Shown here in pieces: positions 55,199 through 64,000 of a stretch of DNA of 64,000 bases (positions within the stretch are counted from its first letter, which is position 1; each line of letters opens with the position of its first letter). Location of the stretch: assembly GCF_027942865.1 (NCBI RefSeq), contig NC_134524.1:5709036-5773035 (forward strand), given 5' to 3'. The notes under the pieces were generated by a model. It was not told the origin of the DNA, searched no databases, and saw only the letters and a list, made by a program, of their open reading frames with translations. The stretch is from Odontesthes bonariensis (taxonomy: Eukaryota; Chordata; Actinopteri; Atheriniformes; Atherinopsidae). A program made the position numbers and the translations under genes.

Positions 55199-57049
55199 CA
55201 GGGTATCTGCACATTTTTTATCAACAAATTTAATGACTTTTAAGACCTTTTTAAGACCTCTAAGAATAAAAATTAAGACCATTACCATGGCAAAAATATA
55301 TATAAAAACTACACTCTTGGCTGTTCGGTGTTGAAAAAAAGTCCAGTGTGAAATGTGTGCTTCAGTGTGTCAACATGATCGCATAAGATTCAAATGCACA
55401 AGGGAACACCACACATTACAGGACAATCGTGCCCAATTGTCACACCGCTGCCATTTGTCTGTCTGTTTGTCTGAGGCTCTGAGCAAAATAAATCCATAAT
55501 TGAACCTAATTTTTGAGTTATGTCTACTGTGCTTTTACAACTAGCAAAACGATTTTACTACCCAAGTTAACTTAAACCAGAACTTTGGACAACTCACGTG
55601 AAGCACAGACTATGGACAGTGACTTTGCAGCATAAACCACACGACAAAATTTAATTTCCTTCGGGATTAATAAAGTATCTCCAATCTAATTAAATTTTTA
55701 AAAAAACGAGCACAGACCGCTCATACAGTCAATGGGACGTACCCATAGAAAAAATACACACTCACCCACACATCACACAACCTGACTATCAACTGCTAAC
55801 AACCATGATCAGTAACCTACACAAACCCAGACACATAATGGCTCGGCGGCCAGCAATCGGATAAACCAATGAAGTGAATCAATCCTATGAAAGAATGAAA
55901 ACAAGTGAATGAAACCTGCACTCACCCATTATGAAGTTAAAGGGGAACTCCGGGGCATTTGAAGCGCATTTCCATTGCTAGAGGTTGTCAAATACTGATA
56001 GTAGGACACAGACAGGTGCAAATCGGCGCTCCCTGTGCGGAGATTGCGCTGTTTGCGCAGCCTGTCATGCGAGGCTAATACGTGGTGGCTAAGGGGCAAG
56101 TGCTAACCCTTCCACGTAAAACAACAACTTGCACACTGCAGAAACGTCACACCACTTTATAAACCATCCGACAATAAAGTCACAAGCCTTACCATCAAAA
56201 CCATATGCATGGTTCTCACATTACTGGCATGGGGACGTTACAAAACAACTTTATAAACAGCATGTAACTCACCGGCTGGTTGTAGGCTCGCGCATGTGAA
56301 AGCCCAAAAGAGTCAATGGACGATAATCCCATATACAAAGCAATTATCTTCTCTAGAAAAACTGCGTTCAAGTATTTAAAACATTACAACAATACATGCC
56401 CAGTAATATTGTGACGTTTCTGCAGTGTGCAAGTTGTTGTTTTACGTGGAAGGGTTAGCACTTGCCCCTTAGCCACCACGTATTAGCCTCGCATGACAGG
56501 CTGCGCAAACAGCACAATCTCTGCACAGGGAGCGCCGATTTGCACCTGTCTGTGTCCTACTGTCAGTATTTGACAACCTCTAGCAAGGGGATTGCGCTTC
56601 AAATGGCCCGGAGTTCTCCTGCCAGCCCCTCCAGAATCTTGCCCCTGCTCAGCCAACTCCTTGACGTTGGGTATGGTTGGTAACGTTACTGCGGCTAGCA
56701 TTTGCAACTAGGCTGCTAGGCTTCCTAAATCAGTAAGCATTAGGCTACTGAAGAAAGCTAGTCTTTTTTAGTTACGTTATATTATCATCTTTCTTCTCGG
56801 CCATAAGTTAACCTTTGTTTACGGCCACTGGCCCTAACCTGACGCGCTAGCTGTCAAATCACCGGAAGTTTTCACCGGAAGTACTGGCACACACACAAAA
56901 GTTAGAAAATCGTCTCTCCAGACATATCTTTCGTTCATTCCGCCCAGATGAAATTTAATGCCACACAGAAGAAATTTAATGCCACTCTTCGAAAATCGGC
57001 GAAATTTAAGACATTTTAAGACCTTAAAAAATACTTTTTAAGGACCCTG
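55199..57049. mobile_element. third-level nested DNA transposon
   Basis: CAGGGTATCTGCACATTTTT ... TTTTTAAGGACCCTG ends, with gcacc on both sides (55194-55198, 57050-57054) and aatttaagac repeats just inside. The superfamily is uncertain. Confidence 0.6.
55941..56620. mobile_element. fourth-level nested MITE with long inverted repeats
   Basis: AGGGGAACTCCGGGGCATTT at 55941 is mirrored by the reverse complement ending at 56620. The arms stay similar for about 215 bp (through ctgcagaaacgtcac and its reverse). Confidence 0.8.
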
Positions 57050-58002
57050 GCACCTCAGCTCTCGGGGGCCCCCTAGTGGCTCGGAGCTCCAAGCAGTTGC
57101 CTGCCTTGCCTGTTGGCAAGCTGCGCCTCTGGCAATGCGCATGCGTGTACGCCCCTACTTCTACCACCTGTAAATGTTCCTTCAAAAACGCCGCTGTAGT
57201 TAGCAGTGCTGCTGTCAATGTTGTGGGGTCCATGATGATCGCTGTCTGTCCTTGTTGTGTTGTCATCTTCTTCCGGATTTTGAATGGAAGCCACTTTTTG
57301 TTCTGGTCACTGACGTATGTGAATACGTCACTGGCGTTGGTCATGTGGCTGTGACGCAGATGTAAACAAATCCGTTCTGGCTGTAACAATGGAAACGCGA
57401 ACGGCGGCATTCCTAGATCTTCCCACTCTGGAACCCATTCTCCAAAAATATCGTTTTGGGGTACCCAGAACGGCTCCATATGACCGCAACAGCCAAACGA
57501 TAAGCAAAAATATCGGTTATAGTGAAAAACGTTTCCATGTAACCAGGCCCTAAGTGTTTTAGGAAATGCAGGATCTCTCTAACTTTAAAGTATCTGTATT
57601 AGTGATGTCACATTTAAAAGTAGAGCATGCAACAGCAAAAACAGCAGAAAGGACTAAATGTTTTCAGCAAACCTCAATGGAATAACTGCATTACCGAACA
57701 TGTTTCCGCACAAAAACTTTCCTTTTCCATATTTACTGCTATGCTTGTTAAATCTTTATCTTTTTATACACCAGGAACAGATCTTTGCACATGAAAGAAG
57801 TTAATTTATTTCTGCATTGGACAGGAAATGACTCTGCTACCCAAACCACTGATGCTGTCTGAGTTTAGTGTAAAAAGGAAGGAAGCAAAGGACACGTAGG
57901 ATACGTCCTCAGCACACGTATCAGTTGTAACTTCTTCAGACGTTTTGTTCATGTGAAGCAGACGACTTTCTGAGCAGCTGTGCAGCAGGGTCGGATGTGA
58001 GG

Positions 58003-61000
58003 ATGGGCCACACTTTGCTCTGTGTGCTGGGCTTTTTCTGTAAGTACATCACTGCCTTTCTGTTGGCAGATCAGAGAAAATGTTTCTAAACAGTGAGAAT
58101 TACAGTGAGTCTTTGCTTCATTGTGTTTCTGTGAGAGATTGAGGAGAGCAGACATGATTCTATGAAAAACTGTTGCTTTAGTTTAGAGGAGCAGAATGCA
58201 ACTTACATGTGGATCGTTTCATTTATGATTCAGTTTTAGTTTTAAACGTAATTTCTTTCATATTTTCTATTTCTAATTCCTTTTTGTTCTTCTGTTGTTG
58301 GCCTAGAGTGTTTTTCATCTGATTAATTTTAGATTCTCTGTCAGGTTAACACATCTAACCCAGTTTTAATCTTTATTGTAGTGCTCAGAACACCCATCGA
58401 TGGATATGCTGAAGGTCAGACTAACTTCCCTCTCTGCTTTGGTCTCACATCTATATTCAGTATCGTATTTATCTACTAATTATCCTCTCGTTTATCTTTG
58501 TACAGATAGATTTGTGGCATTTTTCACTCTGTTAATTTCATTAGATTAAAAAATGAATAAATGTGTATGAGTTGCAGAGTCTGTGATCTTTGTGAGGACA
58601 CACGTGGTGTGGTGGTTAGCACCGTCGCCTCGCAGCAAGAGGGTTCCTGGTGTGAACCCCAGCTGGGTACTCTGGCTTCCTGCCATCATCCAAAAACATG
58701 CATGTTCTCAATTAACCCTGCGAGTGAGCGTGAGCGTGCACGGTTGTTGGTTTCTGAGCAGCTATAGAAAATGGATGGGTGTTATTGTGACTCTAATGGG
58801 ATAAATATGACCTTTTTCTTTGAATAATTGAACAAAAATGAGTTAAATTTACAATAAACAGAGCAGCATTGAGTGCAGCTGAAGGTTTTCGGTGTCACCT
58901 GTCAGAGCTGCCAAAGTTAGAAATGAAGAATTCTGAATTAGAAATGTTTCACTTTAAATGTGTACAAGGCCCTCATATTCAGCTGAAATGACTTATGAGA
59001 AATAAACTATAAATCTGTGGAGTTTTCTGGAAGGATGAACAAATTCATCCAAAGACTGTTCCCTGATTTGGTGTTTTGATGTTACTGATCAGATCAGAGA
59101 GCTTTCTGACATGTGATCCAAAGTCTTCACTGGTGTTTAGTTTAGTTCTGAGCTGATGTCTGTGAAAGGTTTAAGAGATGATTCACATCATGTGTTTTTT
59201 CTAACTTACAGAACTTAAAATCAAACCCACTCTGACAGCAGACAGAAACATCATACCAGCAGGGGGCAGTGTGAAACTGACCTGTTCTGTGAAGGATCCT
59301 GCAGGACTCAGTTATGACCTCTGGAGACGTACCTCATCTGAAGATCAGACCATACAAGTTAATGACATTGATGGAGTTTTCAGTGTCTCAGAGGGAGGAA
59401 AATACGTCTGCAGAGGGATTAAAAGAGAGACTAACTTAGTCACATCTATGAGTGACGCCGTCATCATTTACCAAACTGGTGAGTTTAGAAATTTAATTTG
59501 GAATAAAACATCATGGAATCTGAGAACAGGAGAATATCCATTTTGAACACATTATTAAAAACTATCAAATGAATAATTCAATCCCAGGATTTGACCTCAT
59601 CTACATGAAGAAGAACAAGTTTTAGTTTGGTGTGTAAGAAGAACAAGGTTCCATCCACAGCCAGTGGATAAAAGGTTAAAGATCATTCAGCTGTGAAACT
59701 TTCTTATGATGAACTCTGTTGGAGGGAAAACAGCTTTAATTTAATTCCACATTGTTACATCTGTTCTTGTTTCATTGTGACTTTGAGGTGTGTAAACTGA
59801 AGCTCCAGAAACTTTGCAGATGTTTAATTCTAAAATCAGCCTGCGGTTATGTTAAAATGTCATTTAAAGTACTGGAGTCACACACTTCAAGCTCTAAACA
59901 CCTGATGAGTTCCCTCATTGTAAACATATCACAGTTGTTTTAATAATTTACCATAAAGCAGAGCAACTAAAGCTGAAAACAGTCCTGTGCTTCTGTGTTA
60001 TTTCTCACCTCTTTTCTTTGTGTCCTAACTGTGTTTTTGGTGTCAACAGTTTCCGACAGAATCACAGTGATCCTGCAGCCCAGCTGGGCTCAGATATACA
60101 GCGGTGAGACCGTCAGCCTCAGATGTGAGATCCAGGGAGCTGATTACAGAGGGTGGGAATATGAATGGAGACCAACCAACACAAATGCTCCAACATCCAG
60201 TGAATACAGGATCATCGCAGAGTCCAACAGCAGAGAATACAGCTGTAGGGCCAGAAGAGGCTATCTCTTAACAGAATGGAGCGAAGGCTTCACTCTGAAA
60301 GGGTCACGTGAGTTAAACTGTCCACAATTCATCATGAAATATCATGTTTTTATGTGTTTCACTGATTTAGAAATGACGAAGGAAACATTTCTCCGTCCAA
60401 CACTGATCCAGCTGCTGCCAGGAAGCTCAGTGATGAACTGATTTATTTTAGTTTGAGAACAGAAAGAGGAGACAGCACGCAGGGAAGTGGAACATTTGAG
60501 GGAAATAAGTGGATGAGGCTAAAAGAACTGAAGCTTTTATTTGTGTATATTTGTTTTTATTGTTAACCAGAAATATTTCAGTCTGTTAGTAATATTTAAA
60601 CAAACTGAATCAAGTCACATTCTGATTAATTAATTTAAAAAAATCTGAACTCAACAGCAAGTAAACCCAGAGCCACACTGACAGCAGAGAGAAGAACCAT
60701 ACCAGCAGGGGGCAGTGTGACACTGACCTGCTCTGTGCACCGCTCTGATGGATGGAGGTTTGACTGGTTCAGAGGTGGGTCAGCCTATTCTGCAGCTCAG
60801 CCCGGAACAAACAATGAAGTCATCACAGTGTCACAGGGAGGTCTGTACCACTGCAGAGGAGGAAGAGGAGGAAGAGGAGGAGGAGAACCAGGTTTCTACT
60901 CAGAAGTCAGCAGGAAAGTCACCATTGAGGAAACTCGTGAGTTTATTCATTTGTTCTGAAATAAAAGAAGTTTTCATCTGTTTCTCAGTCATGTAGAAAA

Positions 61001-63983
61001 GAGCATTTTGGTCCCAACAACAAAAAGAACATGAATGAAACAATGATTATATGACAGTAACTCCTACTGATACCTCTGATGTTTGAGACTCTTCATGTTT
61101 TGTTCAGATTCAACACAAGAGTGGCAGAATCTTCTTCTCTCATTTATTACATCTGGATTTCCTTAATCTCTTCTTGTTCATCAGTTTTAGAATTGAAACA
61201 CTTCAACACTTGAACTTTCTGCTCTTTGTGCTGCTGTTAAACATCATGAAAAAGCACTGAACAGGATGGAAATAAAAACTGTAGAAATAACTGATCAGTA
61301 AGTCAGTAAATACTGAGAAATGTTGCTCCAAAAAGCAAACAAACTACAGTTATTTAAATGTTTATGAAGATTTATGAAATAAATACATAGATGAACAGTG
61401 TCAAATAACAGGAAATAGAATCAAAGCATATTTCTGTTGGTTTTCTGTGTGTGTTGGTCTTCTAACTGAATATTTTTATGTGAGCAGTTTCCATTAAGGC
61501 CACAGTGATCCTGCAGCCCAGCTGGGCTCAGATATACAGCGGTGAGACCGTCACTGCCAGATGTGAGATCCAGGGAGGTGGAGGAACTCAGTGGATGTAT
61601 GAATGGAGACGAACCGGGTTAAATATACCTCCAACATCCAGTGAATACAGGATCAGAGTTCCTGACAGTGGAAGATACAGCTGCCGGGGCAGAAGGGACC
61701 AGCTTTTTCTAACACAGTGGAGTGATGTCATCACTGTAACTGTATCAGGTAAGTTGGACATCTTTCATCCACGTGAACACTGTGTATGTGTGAGATTCAT
61801 CAAAAGCAAGAAACACTTCTTCCTCTAATAGCATCGCTACCTTCATGGCATTAAAGTGAAACCGTTACGTTTTTACTTTGATGATAAAAGAAGTGAAAAG
61901 CAGCATTTTAACTGACTGTCTCTTATCCAAATGGAGTGATAATCATAAAAAATGTCCTTTTCATTATTTTATGAGGGACAGAAAGAGCACTGGAAAGCTT
62001 TACCCAAGTAAAAGTGCTTTTACTTCAAACATCAGGATAAACAGATGTTGCTGAAGCAAGACAACACAGAGCTGCAGCTCATAAACCAGCATCCAAAGAT
62101 CTGTAACCAGACAAGAGCTGCACAGCTTATCAAAGCACGCACACAAAAGCCTGTGAGCATCATCAACACAGCTGCTGCTGCTGCCTCACACAAAGCTGAA
62201 ATTCAGCTTCTGCAGCTGACTTGGACATGATTGTGCAGGTTGGATGCAGAGTTTCTGTAAAGCAGCCGTCTCCACTTCTGAAGCAGCACAGCTGAAGCTT
62301 GATGAAGAAGCCGTCTCCTTTCTCTGACTGGAAGATGAATCAGTTCTTTAAATGCTGTCATTGATTTTCTGCATATTCAGCATCAGCTTCAGCTGAATGT
62401 GAGCCTGATTCAGATTCAGTCACGTCTGCATTTAGCTTTTCTTTTCCTTTACAGACAGAAATATAATCGGTTTTGTTGCAGCAACAATAGTTATCATCAT
62501 CTGTTTCTTCCCTCTCTGAGTTTGTTCTGTTTAAGGAAGATAACAGGAAACATTTCTCCACCCAACACTGATCCAGCTGCTGCCAGGAAGCTCAGTGATG
62601 AACTGATTTGTTCCAGAGAAGAGGAGACAGCTCACAGTGAACTGTAACATCTGATGGACATGAACTGAGAGGACGAAATCATTTCAATTTATATTTGTGT
62701 TCAACTCCTTTTTCTTTCAGTTAGTGAAGAATAAATGAGAAATAATTTGTGGTTTCGTAGTGAGAAGGTTTGATATTTTTATCATTTCTATTGGATGGAT
62801 GTGGTTAAATGAGTCTGTGAATGTTTAAAATGTGAATATTGTAACAAACTGAATCAGCTGAATCACTTGTTCTCTCTTTCCTCTGAACTCAACAGCAAGT
62901 AAACCCAGAGCCACACTGACAGCAGAGAGAAGAACCATACCAGCAGGGGGCAGTGTGACACTGACCTGCTCTGTGCACCGCTCTGATGGATGGAGGTTTG
63001 ACTGGTTCAGAGGTGGGTCAGCCTATTCTGCAGCTCAGCCCATAAGAAACAATGGATATAAAGACCTCACAGTGTCACAGGGAGGTCTGTACCACTGCAG
63101 AGGAGGAAGAGGAGGAGAACCAGGTTTCTACTCAGAAGTCAGCAGTGATGTCACCATTGAGGAAACTCGTGAGTTTATTCATTTGTTCTGAAATAAAAGA
63201 AGTTTTCATCTGTTTCTCAGTCATGTAGAAAAGAGCATTTTGGTCCCAACAACAACAAGAACATGAATGAAACAATGATTATATGACAGTAACTCCTACT
63301 GATACCTCTGATGTTTGAGACTCTTCATGTTTTGTTCAGATTCAACACAAGAGTGGCAGAATCTTCTTCTCTCATTTATTACATCTGGATTTCCTTAATC
63401 TCTTCTTGTTCATCAGTTTTAGAATTGAAACACTTCAACACTTGAACTTTATGCTCTTTGTGCTGCTGTTAAACATCATGAAAAAGCACTGAACAGGATG
63501 GAGATAAAAACTGTAGAAATAACTGATCAGTAAGTCAGTAAATACTGAGAAATGTTGCTCCAAAAAGCAAACAAACTACAGTAATTTAAATGTTTACAAA
63601 GATTTATTAAATAAATACATAGATGAACAGTGTCAAATAACAGGAAATAGAATCAAAGCATATTTCTGTTGGTTTTCTGTGTGTGTTGGTCTTCTAACTG
63701 AATATTTTTATGTGAGCAGTTTCCATTAAGGCCACAGTGATCCTGCAGCCCAGCTGGGCTCAGATATACAGCGGTGAGACCGTCACTGCCAGATGTGAGA
63801 TCCAGGGAGGTGGAGGAACTCAGTGGATGTATGAATGGAGACGAACCGGGTTAAATATACCTCCAACATCCAGTGAATACAGGATCAGCAGAGTTACTGA
63901 CAGTGGAAGATACAGCTGCCGGGGCAGAAGGGACCAGCTTTTTCTAACACAGTGGAGTGATGTCATCACTGTAACTGTATCAG
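58003..63983 (+). CDS. gene D: Fc-receptor-like receptor, 5' part, truncated by the window end
   Basis: Exons visible: 58003-58039, 58382-58414 (leader MGHTLLCVLGFFLLRTPIDG), D1 59212-59478, D2 60050-60307, D3 60658-60936, D4 61488-61748, D3 62896-63168, D4 63720-63983. They total 1672 nt, and the last exon ends at a good donor (gtaagt). The order leader-D1-D2-D3-D4-D3-D4 is exactly gene B's, so D5-D7, membrane segment and ITAM-like tail are expected beyond 64000. No stop or frameshift appears. The first D3 has an expanded loop (RGGRGGRGGGEPG), and the first D4 lacks one codon. It is in tandem with gene C and shares C's upstream region. Confidence 0.83.
62340..62640. other. intron between the D4 and second D3 exons, with a vestige of exon-like sequence
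   Basis: In genes B (28100-28730, inverted) and D (62040-62650) this intron holds open stretches such as LICSREEETAHSEL and a glutamine/alanine-rich ORF (62045-62230). They lack paired splice sites, and gene C has lost the interval. I read them as non-coding. Confidence 0.3.
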
Positions 63984-64000
63984 GTAAGTTAAAAATGTTA

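Larger units (their letters stand above)
54571..57131. mobile_element. hAT element nested in the Harbinger-like element
   Basis: CAGTGGCGATTC ... GCGCCTCTG with perfect 8-bp duplication gcaatgcg (54563-54570, 57132-57139). It has no intact transposase. Confidence 0.85.
54390..57550. mobile_element. Harbinger-like element hosting a transposon nest
   Basis: GGCTACATCTACACGAAAA ... CATGTAACCAGGCCC is flanked by TAA (54387-54389 and 57551-57553). The paralogue reads gtgtttaggtgtttt without it (about 35630). The three-base TWA target fits PIF/Harbinger. Its own sequence is only 54390-54562 and 57140-57550; the rest is a hAT insertion. Confidence 0.7.
52946..58002. repeat. second copy of the gene C upstream segment (upstream of gene D)
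   Basis: It matches 34696-36131 collinearly, except for the L1 insertion (53045-53555), the Harbinger-like nest (54390-57550), and a loss of about 120 bp near 57590 that removes the acaactcagcagacatgg block. Confidence 0.85.

Noticed and set aside
57024..57479. 151-codon minus-strand ORF starting MEPFWVPQ
   Set aside because: It crosses the boundaries of two nested transposons (57049 and 57131), so it cannot be one ancestral gene. It might include a sliver of Harbinger coding sequence, but no motif was recognised.
1..64000. Assembly artefact explaining the palindrome and tandem copies
   Set aside because: Paralogues differ at many scattered bases, in exon number and in private insertions with their own target duplications, which a misassembly of one locus would not create. 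Only long reads can settle it.

Overview
The window is vertebrate nuclear DNA, most likely from a ray-finned (percomorph, possibly cichlid) fish. The genes have short symmetric exons with GT-AG introns, and the introns are full of fish-type transposons (Tc1, hAT, piggyBac-like, Harbinger-like, Mutator-like, L1 and L2 LINEs, a tRNA-derived SINE). The species call is inference.

Layout. 1-4.7 kb: a truncated piggyBac-like copy, then what looks like the last coding exon and long 3' UTR of an unrecognised plus-strand gene. 5-14.5 kb: repeat country. It holds a hAT-like element, a tandem duplication of about 1.2 kb marked by two TATC microsatellites, and an intact Tc1 transposon inserted in the second copy. 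14.5-20.4 kb: gene A (+), a complete nine-exon, 392-residue membrane receptor with three Ig domains. 20.9-22.3 kb: a nested fold-back element. 22.5-49.7 kb: a large imperfect palindrome. Its arms carry two head-to-head Fc-receptor-like (FcRL-type) genes, B (minus, 24.3-33.0 kb, nine Ig domains) and C (plus, 36.1-47.7 kb, nine Ig exons with the first type triplicated). 49-52.9 kb: a hAT MITE, an L2 remnant and a broken minus-strand V-type Ig receptor (gene E). 52.9-64 kb: a second direct copy of the C-side segment, carrying gene D (+), which has B's exon order and runs off the window edge.

Genes A to C are read from exon to exon with canonical splice sites, phase-1 Ig exons, coding totals divisible by three (1179, 2874 and 2877 nt), signal peptide, transmembrane segment and tail. 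All three tails have the same plan: YxxL-x7-Yxx(I/V), an ITAM-like spacing built across an exon junction, followed by YxNV motifs of the kind bound by Grb2-type SH2 domains. The paralogues differ mainly by gain or loss of whole Ig exons (D1 triplicated in C; the D3-D4 pair doubled in B and D) and by a GGA-repeat length change in the FG loop of D3. This looks like an actively rearranging multigene immune-receptor locus. Transposon insertions present in one copy and absent in its paralogue give a relative order of events.
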